Source: Marinilabiliaceae bacterium (lineage in GTDB: Bacteria; Bacteroidota; Bacteroidia; Bacteroidales; Marinilabiliaceae). From it: a stretch of 36,996 bases of DNA. The stretch's first letter is position 1. Each line of letters starts with the position of its first letter. Made by a program: the position numbers and the translations under genes. The notes beneath the pieces are model-generated. The model did not search any database and was not told the origin of the DNA. It saw nothing but the letters and a program-made list of their open reading frames with translations. Of the stretch, positions 23,620 through 32,768 are shown in pieces. The stretch is from assembly GCA_027034005.1 (NCBI GenBank), contig JALVJU010000265.1:1-36996 (forward strand), written 5' to 3'.

Positions 23620-25458
23620 TTATTCCACAGTCACTGACTTGGCAAGGTTCCTTGGCTGATCCACGTTGCATCCGCGCATTAAGGCAATGTGATAAGAAAT
23701 GAGCTGTAAAGGTATCACTGTCAAGAGTGGTGTCATCACCGGGTGCGACCTTGGTATGGTGATCACATCATCCGACAACTCTTTCAACTTTTCATCTCCC
23801 TCCGTTACAATCGTTATCACATTTCCCTGCCGGGCTTTCACCTCACGGATATTGCTCAGGATCTTTTCGTAGTAGTCGTCCTGAGGGGCAACAACGATAA
23901 CAGGAAGGTTGTTGTCGATAAGGGCAATGGGGCCGTGTTTCATCTCTCCTGCCGGGTAGCCCTCGGCATGGATGTAGGATATCTCCTTAAGCTTCAGTGC
24001 TCCCTCGAGGGCAACGGGAAACAGATACCCCCGTCCCAGGTAAAGTGCATCTTCCGCATCCTTGTATTTTTCGGCAATGTTTCTTATCTGGTCATTGTTG
24101 TCAAGTATTGTCTGCAGCTTGTCAGGAATAGCTGCCAGCTCCTCTATCAGTTCTTTGTACTCCTCTTTTTTGATCTCTCCTTTCAGAAATGCAAGTTTAA
24201 GTGCAAGCATGATGAGCACTGTGACCTGTGCCGAGAACGCTTTGGTGGATGCAACTCCTATCTCCATCCCCGCATGGGTGTAAACCCCTGCTTCAGTAAC
24301 CCTTGATAATGTAGAGCCGGTAACATTGCATATCCCGAGAATGGTTGCGCCCATATCTTTTGCCATCTCTACCGCGGCAAGCGTATCGGCAGTCTCTCCG
24401 CTCTGGCTTATGGCCAGCACGATATCGCCTTTTCGTATCACCGGCTTGCGATACCTGAATTCGGAAGCATATTCCACCTCTACAGGAATTTTAGCATACT
24501 CCTCTATCAGATACTCACCTATCAAAGCAGCATGCCATGATGTACCGCAGCTTATAATTATCAACCTGTCGGCATCGATGAGCTTTGGCATTACATCGAG
24601 AAGGCCGCCCAGTACGATCTCCGGTTTTGCAGGGTTTAATCTTCCCCTGAATGTATCGGTAATGGTTTTTGGTTGTTCAAATATCTCTTTCAGCATGAAA
24701 TGGTCAAAGCCGCCTTTGTCAAGCTCGCCGATGTTGAGGTCGAGCTGTTCTATCGTTACCGACACCGGGTTGTTCTGCAGGTTTTTAAGCGTGAACTTGT
24801 TGTTCCGGATAATGGCAATGTCGTAGTCGTTAAGATAAACCACATTGTTAGTGTGTTCTACTATCGGTGCGGCATCTGATGCCACAAAATATTCGTTGCT
24901 GCCGATGCCCAGTACGAGCGGGCTTCCTTTGCGTGCAGCGATGAGAGTGCCCGGCTCTTCAGAGCAAAGGACGGCAATGCCGTATGCGCCCACCACTTTG
25001 GAGAGGGCCATCCTTACCGCAGTTTCGGCATCAATGTCATCTTCGCGGGTGTAGAAGAATTCTATCAGATTGACAAGTATCTCTGTGTCGGTGTCACTCC
25101 GCAATTTGTAGCCCTGTTTTGTCAGGTCTTTTCGCAGGTCGGTATAGTTCTCGATAATGCCGTTGTGCACGAGGGTAAAAAGCCCTTTCATTGATCTGTG
25201 CGGATGGGCATTAATATCGTTGGGTTCGCCGTGAGTTGCCCAGCGTGTATGGGCTATCCCAAGGTTTCCTTCAATGTCTTTAGATGTTACGACCTTCTCA
25301 AGTTCACTGATCTTGCCTTTGTGTTTGTACAAGTTTATCTTCCCGTTGAAGACTGCCACTCCTGCAGAATCATATCCTCTGTATTCAAGCCGTTTTAGTC
25401 CGTTTATCAGGATCGGGTAGGCATCTTTTGTTCCGATATATCCAACTATTCCACACAT
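23620..25458 (-). CDS. glmS: Glutamine--fructose-6-phosphate aminotransferase (isomerising)
   Basis: The 612-residue enzyme makes glucosamine-6-phosphate, the entry to UDP-GlcNAc and so to peptidoglycan, LPS and the glycan cluster at 9891-16963. The N-terminal glutaminase begins MCGIVGYIG with the catalytic Cys, and includes HTRWATHGEPNDINAHPH. Two SIS domains follow, with IISCGTSWHAALIGEY and SQSGETADTLAA in the first and LGRGYLFPVALEGALKLKEI in the second. The C-terminus NLAKSVTVE is the standard one that seals the ammonia channel. It lies 6 bp after the DUF4954 gene and is almost certainly cotranscribed with it. No glmS ribozyme can be expected, because the upstream DNA is coding. Confidence 0.97.
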   Translation of the reverse strand: MCGIVGYIGTKDAYPILINGLKRLEYRGYDSAGVAVFNGKINLYKHKGKISELEKVVTSKDIEGNLGIAHTRWATHGEPNDINAHPHRSMKGLFTLVHNGIIENYTDLRKDLTKQGYKLRSDTDTEILVNLIEFFYTREDDIDAETAVRMALSKVVGAYGIAVLCSEEPGTLIAARKGSPLVLGIGSNEYFVASDAAPIVEHTNNVVYLNDYDIAIIRNNKFTLKNLQNNPVSVTIEQLDLNIGELDKGGFDHFMLKEIFEQPKTITDTFRGRLNPAKPEIVLGGLLDVMPKLIDADRLIIISCGTSWHAALIGEYLIEEYAKIPVEVEYASEFRYRKPVIRKGDIVLAISQSGETADTLAAVEMAKDMGATILGICNVTGSTLSRVTEAGVYTHAGMEIGVASTKAFSAQVTVLIMLALKLAFLKGEIKKEEYKELIEELAAIPDKLQTILDNNDQIRNIAEKYKDAEDALYLGRGYLFPVALEGALKLKEISYIHAEGYPAGEMKHGPIALIDNNLPVIVVAPQDDYYEKILSNIREVKARQGNVITIVTEGDEKLKELSDDVITIPRSHPVMTPLLTVIPLQLISYHIALMRGCNVDQPRNLAKSVTVE

Positions 25459-25464
25459 GATATT

Positions 25465-27468
25465 CTAATTTTGTAAAACTGATTGTTTTATTAATGCTTC
25501 CATTTGCTCAATAACCCTGTCGCCCAGTTTGCTTTTCTTTTCCATGTGCGACAGTATCTCTTTTACCATCTCGTTTTCCTCCAGTTCGCCTCTTACGTTT
25601 CTGAAGTCTTCGACCTGTGCATTTTCGTCACCGTCAACGCCAAAGCCTGTCATCACTGCCGATGAGTACTCTTTTCGGGCATCTTCATAAAGGAATTTAT
25701 CGATCCCCAAAACGCTCTCTTTCCATTTCTTTACTATCGCGATCACATCTTCGGGAGTGAATTCTGACAGTTTCTTGCCATAAAACTCCCCGAGTTCATC
25801 ATAAACCCATGTCCACTCGTAGTTGTAGTAATTTGAGTGGATAGAATTGAGAACGGCCTCAACCTCCTCCATTGAAGTAAGATTGCCAGATTCGATATCG
25901 TTCATTAGCTTCTCAATGGCTTCGGCAGGACAAAGAAGGCCGGAAATATCAACCCATTTGCCTTTGCCCAGTTGCGACTCTTTCTGCAGGGCATCAGGCA
26001 GTTGCTCTTTTGTTACCGGTTTTGAATTGTTCAGTTTTGTGATGATGGAGTTGCCCATGAACTTCCATATCGCCATCTCGTAAAGTTTTATACCTCTTAG
26101 AAGGGCATTCCTCCGTATTTTCATCTCCTTGTATGAATACTCTTCAGCTGTTGTTCCCGATATGTGCTGAATGTCGAGAAGTATCCTGCGGCCCTGCAGC
26201 ATCTTATGAACTGTGTATGGACTGAGAAGATTGAAGTTTATCTTGTCAAGAAGGTTCGAGTCAGTCCTGCGGTCACGCCTGGGCCATTTCTTGGAGTCAC
26301 GGATGGTTCCCACGCTGCGAAGGTTTATTCCCGGTACGAGGATGGTCTCGTCCTTGCTTTCGATGATGTAAGAGAACGGGAAGTCCGATGTGTCACTGTG
26401 TTTGTAGTGACGTCCCATGACAAGGGAGAATGCACCTACACGTGACGGCCAAAGGATGTATGAGTCACTGGTTGTCTTTGCCCCACGCTCAACGATACCT
26501 TGGTGTACGGGCCCCAGCTTGTACAGGTGGTTGCTTTGGTTCGAGCCCGAACCTGCATTCATGAATGAGTACATGCCCGCGATCAGCAGGGTGGATTTGT
26601 GGTGGGTTACGGTGTATGGCCCGGCAAAAACAGAACATGCTTCCCCGTGAAATCCCTGACAGTTGGCGAAGAAAAGTGAGTTCTCGGCCGAATAGTGCTT
26701 GTCAAGCATGCACCCTTGCCCGATGAAACATTTCGACACGAGAGTTGCATCGGTTACGCTGGATCCCGAGTTAAGGATAAAATCTTCCATGATCACACCT
26801 TCTCCGATCTTAACGGGAGCTTCCGCATTACTGTTTACACTGCCGTTCTCAAGTTTTTTTGCCCCGTCAATTGATGTAGCAGGGCCGATCTTTACATTCC
26901 GGATGGTGTTACAGTTGATGATTGATGATCCGGCACCGATAATTCCTGTATTGCTTTTCATCCGGCCTGCATAGTCAAGTACCATCTTGTTCAGGATCTT
27001 GATCAGATTTGAACGGTGACGGTACAGTGTCATTATGTAGGCTACATGTGCTGAGAGATGGTCGTATACAGGAATTGACCTGCCACCTTCTTCATTTATC
27101 ACATCAATGAATATGCCGTTACCGAAAGTGGTGTTCCCGTCAACGGCAAGGGTTGTTATGTTGTGGATTATCGAGTCTTTTTCGACGTGATAGTTTGCAA
27201 TGTAACCCCTTACGTTGTGTATCAACACATTGTCCTCAATGGTGCAGTTGTGCAGCCAGGCATTGTAAATTCCGGTCTTGAAGGATATTCCACCGAACAA
27301 TGTGACAGACTTTGTGAAACGTCCTATTTTTATGTTACCGCTGAATTTTACATTTTCTATATGGTCGGGAAGAAAATGGTTCACTACTTTAATGAGGTTC
27401 CAGTCATCTGATGAACATCCCTGCATTGTAAGTATGCCGATTTCATGGTCTGTTAAATTTCTATACAT
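25465..27468 (-). CDS. DUF4954 family protein, left-handed beta-helix type
   Basis: The protein has 667 residues from the second in-frame ATG (MYRNLTDHEIGILTMQGCSS). An ATG 8 codons earlier (27492) would lie at or before the predicted transcription start, so the shorter start is preferred. Residues about 40-290 show hexapeptide-like turns (NIKIGRFTKSVTLFGGISFK, CTIEDNVLIHNVRG, VKIGEGVIMEDFILNSGSSV), as in sugar-nucleotide acyl- or nucleotidyltransferases. The C-terminal half is helical, with KWPRRDRRTD and a conserved-looking LLSPYTVHKMLQGRRIL. The function is unknown. Direct coupling to glmS (6 bp) suggests a role in amino-sugar or sugar-nucleotide metabolism; that is inference. Confidence 0.8.
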   Translation of the reverse strand: MYRNLTDHEIGILTMQGCSSDDWNLIKVVNHFLPDHIENVKFSGNIKIGRFTKSVTLFGGISFKTGIYNAWLHNCTIEDNVLIHNVRGYIANYHVEKDSIIHNITTLAVDGNTTFGNGIFIDVINEEGGRSIPVYDHLSAHVAYIMTLYRHRSNLIKILNKMVLDYAGRMKSNTGIIGAGSSIINCNTIRNVKIGPATSIDGAKKLENGSVNSNAEAPVKIGEGVIMEDFILNSGSSVTDATLVSKCFIGQGCMLDKHYSAENSLFFANCQGFHGEACSVFAGPYTVTHHKSTLLIAGMYSFMNAGSGSNQSNHLYKLGPVHQGIVERGAKTTSDSYILWPSRVGAFSLVMGRHYKHSDTSDFPFSYIIESKDETILVPGINLRSVGTIRDSKKWPRRDRRTDSNLLDKINFNLLSPYTVHKMLQGRRILLDIQHISGTTAEEYSYKEMKIRRNALLRGIKLYEMAIWKFMGNSIITKLNNSKPVTKEQLPDALQKESQLGKGKWVDISGLLCPAEAIEKLMNDIESGNLTSMEEVEAVLNSIHSNYYNYEWTWVYDELGEFYGKKLSEFTPEDVIAIVKKWKESVLGIDKFLYEDARKEYSSAVMTGFGVDGDENAQVEDFRNVRGELEENEMVKEILSHMEKKSKLGDRVIEQMEALIKQSVLQN

Positions 27469-27493
27469 GATTTTTTCTGTTAAAAATTTCATT

Positions 27494-27526
27494 CAAATAT
27501 ATTTAATAACGGAAGAGTTGTGCAAA
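27494..27526 (-). promoter_or_regulatory. Candidate promoter of the DUF4954-glmS operon
   Basis: On the minus strand, TTTG (27526-27523), a 21-bp spacer and TATATTTG (27501-27494) fit the -33/-7 consensus. Transcription would start near 27487. This argues for translation from ATG 27468 rather than 27492. Confidence 0.6.
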
Positions 27527-27721
27527 CCTAAAACACTACAATGAAGTAACTATGAAAATATAAAACGCTACTAAAAATGAGTAAATAACAGAAAAACATA
27601 TATATAAAGAGATAAAAAACACAACAGCAAGAGTATGAGTTTTATATTAAGACTTAACTAATATTGGTTTTCTAATGCTTTTTACTCTGGAACTGTTCGG
27701 AAATGTTTTCCGGAATAACTT
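27527..27721. other. AT-rich intergenic DNA
   Basis: The gap between the DUF4954 operon promoter and the PAS-LuxR gene is AT-rich, with no reading frame, hairpin terminator or RNA gene that I recognise. Confidence 0.4.
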
Positions 27722-28717
27722 TTAAAAGTGGGCAAAGTATTTTTTAAGAGTAATGTTGTGGGGCAGGTTTAGTTTTTTGCGTAGTCTTACCCGGGCAACT
27801 TCAACGCTCTTGGGGGAGATCTTTATCAGGCCGGCTATTTCTTTGGAGGAGAGGTTGAGTTTGAGAAAAGTGCAAAGTTTAAGTTCGTTTTGAGTAAGGT
27901 TGGGATGCTTCTCTTTGATGGTTTGATAAAATCCGGGGTAGAGGTTCTCGAACTGTACTTTGAACATCTCCCAGTCCATGTCTGACGTATTGTTCTGTGA
28001 TATCTTCTGCAGCATCTCCGCAATCTTTTTTTGCCTGTACTGAGTGTTCAGGCTGTCGAGTTTTGAGATGTTTTTTTCGAGATAGCGTATGAGTTCGTTC
28101 TTTTGGGAAAGGATCAGCAGGTAAGAGGATATCTCCCTTTCCTGTTCTTCCAATTCTATGGTTAGCTTATTTTGTACTTCCCGACTCAGCCTTTTCTCCT
28201 CGGAAAGATGCTTTATGTGTCCAAGGGCCTCTTTGAGTTTTGTGATGTCTCTTACAGAGGCGCGTATGCCAAGGTATTTACCGAATTTGTTATGAACAGC
28301 CCTGCAACTGATTTCGCACCATCTTATTTGTCTGCTTTTGGTTACCAGCCTGAATTCAAATGTCTGCCTGATTATGTTCAGGGCAAGTACATCTTTCAGG
28401 TATGAGAGAAAGTCCTGCCTGTCTTTCTCAAATATAACCAGCTCTGATAATGCTACTGATGACATTATTTGCTTGGGAGAGTATCCTGTGATATCCATGC
28501 TGCTGGGGGAGCAGTATTTCAAAGTTCCGTTGGTATCGAACCATAATTCCCAGTCGTTGGAAAAATCGGCAACTTTGTGATAAAAATCTTTTTTTTCTTC
28601 AATCTGCCTCATCTCATATTCAATCTGCTGTATCTTTTTTGTTGCAGCAGAGAGTTCTTTTTCTATTGCTGAAACTTTTCTCTCGTCATCGGTGTTATGT
28701 TTTTGAGATGTGGCCAA
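27722..28717 (-). CDS. PAS-domain LuxR-type transcriptional regulator
   Basis: The protein has 331 residues. A coiled-coil N-terminus (about 10-45) leads to a PAS domain at about 48-160 (WELWFDTNGTLKYCSPSSMD, ITGYSPKQI, FRLVTKSRQIRWCEISCRAV, GIRASVRDITKLKEA). A second long coiled coil spans about 165-235. The C-terminal 65 residues are a LuxR/GerE helix-turn-helix (LTQNELKLCTFLKLNLSSKE, IAGLIKISPKSVEVARVRLR). It has no membrane segment, so it senses something in the cytoplasm; the PAS ligand is unknown. This architecture is common in Bacteroidota. It lies downstream of the ECF sigma gene on the same strand but behind a terminator, so it is an independent unit. Confidence 0.9.
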   Translation of the reverse strand: MATSQKHNTDDERKVSAIEKELSAATKKIQQIEYEMRQIEEKKDFYHKVADFSNDWELWFDTNGTLKYCSPSSMDITGYSPKQIMSSVALSELVIFEKDRQDFLSYLKDVLALNIIRQTFEFRLVTKSRQIRWCEISCRAVHNKFGKYLGIRASVRDITKLKEALGHIKHLSEEKRLSREVQNKLTIELEEQEREISSYLLILSQKNELIRYLEKNISKLDSLNTQYRQKKIAEMLQKISQNNTSDMDWEMFKVQFENLYPGFYQTIKEKHPNLTQNELKLCTFLKLNLSSKEIAGLIKISPKSVEVARVRLRKKLNLPHNITLKKYFAHF

Positions 28718-28763
28718 AGCCTTGTAAATTTAGAGGTTTGAGGATAATATGTAGTGTAAATGT

Positions 28764-28797
28764 AAAAAAAATCCGGGTCTTTTTAAAGAAACCGGAT
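28764..28797 (-). terminator. Rho-independent terminator after the ECF sigma gene
   Basis: ATCCGG (28771-28776) and CCGGAT (28792-28797) close a stem that also pairs CTTT with AAAG. On the minus strand the hairpin is followed by eight T residues (28771-28764). It lies 34 bp beyond the sigma factor stop. Confidence 0.85.
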
Positions 28798-28830
28798 AAA
28801 ACATTAAGTTAATTTGTATGTGAACGACTT

Positions 28831-29322
28831 TTAATCGATCATTTTTTGCAGTTTTTTGCGGCCGAAAAAGATACGGCTTTTCACTGTGCCAATAGGCATC
28901 TTAAGTTTTTCAGCAATTTCTTTGTATTTAAAACCTTCCATGTGCATCCTCAAAGGAGTCTTGAAATCATCATGAAGCGATCTCATGAATGATTTTATCT
29001 CTCCTGCTGAATGAAATGCCTCAGGAGTGTCAAAGGTCGAATGCATATTGGCGAGGTAATTGATCTCGTCAACAAGCATTGGTGTTTGCTGCATTTTGTA
29101 TTTTCTTCTGTAGTTGTTTATGAACGAATTTCTCATGATGGTATGTATCCATGCACTGAAATTCGTATTCATAACATATTTGTCTTTCGAAGAGAGTGCG
29201 CGAAAATTCGTTTCCTGCACGAGATCGTTGGCGTCTTCCTCGTTAGTGGTCAGAGAAAGAGCATAGTTGTACATTTTAGACTGAAGGCCTAACAGGCGGT
29301 GATTAAATTGTTCTGCGGTCAT
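28831..29322 (-). CDS. ECF-type RNA polymerase sigma factor
   Basis: The 163-residue protein has sigma region 2 (LQSKMYNYALSLTTNEEDAN, DLVQETNFRAL, NFSAWIHTIMRNSFINNYRR) and region 4 (LHDDFKTPLRMHMEGFKYKE, IAEKLKMPIGTVKSRIFFGR, KKLQKMI). No anti-sigma gene is next to it in either direction. Its control is therefore not evident here; it may belong to the class whose levels are set by transcription. A terminator follows directly, giving a single-gene unit. The regulon is unknown. Confidence 0.95.
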   Translation of the reverse strand: MTAEQFNHRLLGLQSKMYNYALSLTTNEEDANDLVQETNFRALSSKDKYVMNTNFSAWIHTIMRNSFINNYRRKYKMQQTPMLVDEINYLANMHSTFDTPEAFHSAGEIKSFMRSLHDDFKTPLRMHMEGFKYKEIAEKLKMPIGTVKSRIFFGRKKLQKMID

Positions 29323-29791
29323 GATAACAATTATTAAATGTATAAGTTAAGTTTGTTTAATCCTTTTGTCAAGTGCTTAATGTTAAAATTTTATTAAGAA
29401 AACATTAAGTAATTGTAAACCAAGCTAAAAGAACTTCCGTATAAAGGTAAATAAATACCAAAATGATAGAACAAAGTTGAACAAAAAAAACCGATTAACC
29501 AAATATTTCGGTAAAAAAATACCTAAAAGAACGCAGAAATAATTTATAGAGATTCTAAATAGCAGATATTCAGCAGTTAATAAATGAACATTTTTTTAAT
29601 TAAAATGTTTGTTTATCCGTGAGGATATACTGAGTATTTTACAAAAGGTGATGAAAATTTTAAAAAATAATATTATATTGTATAAGGTTTTTTTGCATTC
29701 AATTTAACAAAAGGATTTCAGTGTTCTTTTGTCTGATAAGGAAAGAATACATTATTTACAGGATATCGTGATATAAAAAGAGCATTTTTAA
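29323..29791. other. Long AT-rich intergenic region between the sigma gene and the cyd operon
   Basis: About 470 bp with no convincing coding sequence. It contains the divergent promoters. A TAAGTTTG (29348-29355) fits the -7 consensus on the plus strand but is far from any start. A TTTG at 29728-29731 followed 21 bp later by TATTTACA (29753-29760) is a weak candidate for the cyd promoter. The length and composition would suit binding of an oxygen- or redox-responsive regulator, but no clear operator palindrome was found. Confidence 0.45.
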
Positions 29792-29995
29792 ATGGTAAAA
29801 AGAGTAATCAGGTTTTATGTCGATGGTTTTCGCTCCATGGCCTCATGGAGTCGCACTCTATGGATCATCATACTTCTGAAACTTTTCATCCTTTTTTTTA
29901 TTTTCAAACTAATCTTTTTTAAAGACACCCTGAATACGAAGTATGATACAGACAGGGAGAGGTCTGAGCATGTAATTGAGCAGATAACAAAATAA
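29792..29995 (+). CDS. DUF4492 small membrane protein of the cyd operon
   Basis: The 67-residue protein has the DUF4492 pattern: IRFYVDGFRSMASWSRTLW, one membrane helix at about 23-45 (LWIIILLKLFILFFIFKLIF), and a charged tail (KYDTDRERSEHVIEQITK). In Bacteroidota and Campylobacterota this family sits directly upstream of cydA. Here the gap is 24 bp. The role is unproven, but a function in cytochrome bd assembly or stability is a fair inference from the constant linkage. Confidence 0.85.
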   Translation: MVKRVIRFYVDGFRSMASWSRTLWIIILLKLFILFFIFKLIFFKDTLNTKYDTDRERSEHVIEQITK

Positions 29996-30019
29996 CTTTA
30001 AACCCAAATACAATTAATT

Positions 30020-31615
30020 ATGGTAGAAAACATCGATTTAAGTTTAGTTGACTGGTCCCGCGGGCAATTTGCCTTAACGGCCATGTTCCACTGGATCTTT
30101 GTTCCCCTGACCCTTGGTCTGGGATACATAGTGGCAATTATGGAGACCATCTATGTAAAAACAGGGAATCCGGAGTGGAAGAGAATTACAAAGTTCTGGA
30201 TGAACCTGTTTGGCATCAACTTCGCCATTGGGGTTGCCACAGGGATCATACTTGAGTTCCAGTTTGGCACAAACTGGTCGAATTACTCGTGGTTCGTAGG
30301 TGATATCTTCGGAGCGCCTCTTGCCATTGAAGGCATCATGGCTTTCTTCATGGAGAGTACATTTATTGCTGTTATGTTTTTTGGATGGGATAAGGTGAGC
30401 CGGAAGTTTCACCTTACATCATCGTGGCTTACTGCAATAGGAGCAAACCTCTCGGCGTTGTGGATACTTGTTGCCAATGCCTGGATGCAGAATCCAGTGG
30501 GGATGAGGTTTAATCCCGAAACAGCCCGTAACGAGATGGAGAATTTCTGGGAAGTTCTTTTCTCACCCACGGCAGTGAATAAATTTTTGCACACCACAAC
30601 ATCCGGTTTCGTTCTTGCTTCGATATTCGTTGTAGGGATAAGCGCCTGGTTCCTGTTGCACAAAAGGGATCAGATGTTTGCCAAGAAAAGTATCGTGGTC
30701 GGTTCTATTTTCGGATTGATAGCTACTTTCATGGTTATCTTCACCGGTGACGGCGCAGCCAAGGACATAGCAAAGCACCAACCGATGAAGCTCGCGTCGA
30801 TGGAAGGCCTTTATCAGGGTGAAACAGGTGCCCCGCTGATGATCTATGGTTTCTTTAGCGGTTCGGACGAAGAGAGGCTTAAAGAACCCAAAGAGGACAA
30901 CTTTGCATTTAATATTCCTGTTCCGGGAATGTTGTCATTCCTCGCCAACGGAGATTTTGATTCTTATGTGCCGGGTATTAGGGATATGCTGTACGGAAAC
31001 GATGAACACAATATTCTTTCTTTCGAAGAGAGGATAAAGAGAGGCCATGTAGCACAGCAGACGCTTAAGGAATTTAAGGATGCTGAGAAGAACGGGAATA
31101 CGACAAAATATAATTCTCTTAAAGCTAAATTTAATGATAAAGAATGGCTTAATACTTATATGAAATATTTCGGGTACGGAACTTACTACGATCCCGATCC
31201 GCAAAAATTAAAGGCCAATGTGCTTGAATTGGTACCTCCTGTTACCATTGCATTTCATTCGTTCCATATCATGGTAGGTCTCGGAACGTTGTTCGTTCTT
31301 GTGTTCCTGCTGTTGCTTTTCTATACCATGAAGAATAAAATAGAGGATACGAGGTGGTTGCTTTGGGTGGCCCTTTGGTCAATACCCCTTGCATATCTCG
31401 CTCAGCAGACAGGATGGCTGGTTGCTGAAGTGGGACGCCAACCGTGGGTTATTCAGGATATGATGAATACCAGGATGGCAGTTTCCCAGATTGGCACAGG
31501 CGCTGTTCAGACTACATTCTGGCTGTTTGCAATAACTTTTGTAGGGCTTGCAATCGCAGAGGTGAAGATCATGTTGACTCAAATTAAAAAAGGACCTAAA
31601 GAAGGAGGACAATAA
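30020..31615 (+). CDS. cydA: Cytochrome bd quinol oxidase subunit I
   Basis: The 531-residue integral membrane subunit binds the haems and the quinol of the bd-type terminal oxidase, which reduces oxygen at high affinity. It shows FALTAMFHWIFVPLTLGLGY with the haem-ligand His24, HTTTSGFVLASIFVVGISAW with another haem-region histidine, the Q-loop region after GETGAPL, and the signature VGRQPWVIQDMMNTRMAVSQ. The Q-loop segment is fairly long (about residues 255-395). It ends 1 bp before cydB. The oxidase lets this probably microaerophilic or anaerobic organism consume trace oxygen. Confidence 0.97.
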   Translation: MVENIDLSLVDWSRGQFALTAMFHWIFVPLTLGLGYIVAIMETIYVKTGNPEWKRITKFWMNLFGINFAIGVATGIILEFQFGTNWSNYSWFVGDIFGAPLAIEGIMAFFMESTFIAVMFFGWDKVSRKFHLTSSWLTAIGANLSALWILVANAWMQNPVGMRFNPETARNEMENFWEVLFSPTAVNKFLHTTTSGFVLASIFVVGISAWFLLHKRDQMFAKKSIVVGSIFGLIATFMVIFTGDGAAKDIAKHQPMKLASMEGLYQGETGAPLMIYGFFSGSDEERLKEPKEDNFAFNIPVPGMLSFLANGDFDSYVPGIRDMLYGNDEHNILSFEERIKRGHVAQQTLKEFKDAEKNGNTTKYNSLKAKFNDKEWLNTYMKYFGYGTYYDPDPQKLKANVLELVPPVTIAFHSFHIMVGLGTLFVLVFLLLLFYTMKNKIEDTRWLLWVALWSIPLAYLAQQTGWLVAEVGRQPWVIQDMMNTRMAVSQIGTGAVQTTFWLFAITFVGLAIAEVKIMLTQIKKGPKEGGQ

Positions 31616-31616
31616 T

Positions 31617-32756
31617 ATGTTTGAATCATTATCACATTTAGCATTACAGGAATACTGGTGGGTACTTGTATCCATCCTCGGAGCCGTTTTGGTTTTTCTT
31701 TTGTTTGTTCAGGGCGGACAAACGATGATTTCCTGTCTCGGAAAAACAGAAGTTGAACGTACCATGATAGTTAACTCGCTTGGTCGTAAGTGGGAATTTA
31801 CTTTTACCACATTAGTGACGTTCGGCGGAGCGTTCTTTGCCTCTTTCCCTTTGTTTTACAGTACAAGTTTCGGAGGGGCTTACTGGGTATGGATGATAAT
31901 TCTTTTCGCATTTATCATCCAGGCGGTGTCATACGAGTATCGCACAAGGCCGAATAATTTCTTTGGTGAAAGGACTTACGAGAAGTTTCTTTTCGTGAAC
32001 GGCCTGATCGGCACGATATTCCTTGGTACTGCCGTGGCAACGTTCTTCTCCGGTTCACAGTTCTCGGTGAGCGAGATGAACCAGTCGCAGTGGGAAGTCC
32101 CGGCACACGGTCTGGAGGCTGCACTGAACTTCTTTAACCTGTCCCTCGGTCTGGCAGTATTTTTCCTTGCCAGGGTTCTGGCACTGCTCTATTTTATGAA
32201 TGATATCGATGATGACACTATCATTGAAAGGGCGAAGAAACGCCTGGTCATCAATGCCGGTGCTTTTCTTGTATTCTTCCTTACTTTTGTAGTATGGTTA
32301 ATGCTTCGTGACGGATTTGCCGTCAATCCCGATACCGGTGAAGTTTACATGGAGCCGTACAAGTATTTCAATAACCTGATAGGAATGCCTGTGGTGCTTA
32401 TCATGTTCCTGTTGGGAGTGGTGCTGGTACTTTGGGGGATTTTTGTCGGCATAAAAAGTGCAAGCCGTAAAGGCATCTGGTATGCCGGCATTGGAACAGT
32501 GGTAACCGTTCTTGCTTTGTTCTTCCTTGCCGGATTCCACAACACGGCATTCTATCCGTCAACTTATGACCTGCAGAATTCGCTGACGATACAGAATGCA
32601 TCATCAAGTCATTACACTCTTACTGCCATGAGCTATGTGTCGCTGATGATACCGTTTGTAATCGCATACATCTGGTACGCATGGAGATCAATAAATGTTA
32701 AACGTATCGACAAGGAGGAAATGTCAGCCACTGACAAGGACGGCCATGTCTATTAA
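31617..32756 (+). CDS. cydB: Cytochrome bd quinol oxidase subunit II
   Basis: The 379-residue multi-helix membrane protein is the CydA partner. Recognisable blocks are EYWWVLVSILGAVLVFLLFV, FVQGGQTMISCLGKTEVERT, NSLGRKWEFTFTTLVTFGGA, and the C-terminal FHNTAFYPSTYDLQNSLTIQ with NASSSHYTLTAMSYVSLMIP. It starts one base after cydA's stop codon, so translation is coupled. The tail KRIDKEEMSATDKDGHVY is cytoplasmic-looking. A 36-codon ORF begins 12 bp after the stop. Confidence 0.96.
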   Translation: MFESLSHLALQEYWWVLVSILGAVLVFLLFVQGGQTMISCLGKTEVERTMIVNSLGRKWEFTFTTLVTFGGAFFASFPLFYSTSFGGAYWVWMIILFAFIIQAVSYEYRTRPNNFFGERTYEKFLFVNGLIGTIFLGTAVATFFSGSQFSVSEMNQSQWEVPAHGLEAALNFFNLSLGLAVFFLARVLALLYFMNDIDDDTIIERAKKRLVINAGAFLVFFLTFVVWLMLRDGFAVNPDTGEVYMEPYKYFNNLIGMPVVLIMFLLGVVLVLWGIFVGIKSASRKGIWYAGIGTVVTVLALFFLAGFHNTAFYPSTYDLQNSLTIQNASSSHYTLTAMSYVSLMIPFVIAYIWYAWRSINVKRIDKEEMSATDKDGHVY

Positions 32757-32768
32757 AATATTTGAATT

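Noticed and set aside
25400-25464. glmS ribozyme upstream of glmS
   Set aside because: The upstream DNA is the end of the DUF4954 coding region with a 6-bp junction. There is no room for the ribozyme, and its distribution is mainly Gram-positive.
27466-27492. Longer start of the DUF4954 protein (MKFLTEKI extension)
   Set aside because: The predicted transcription start is near 27487, and family members begin close to the second methionine.
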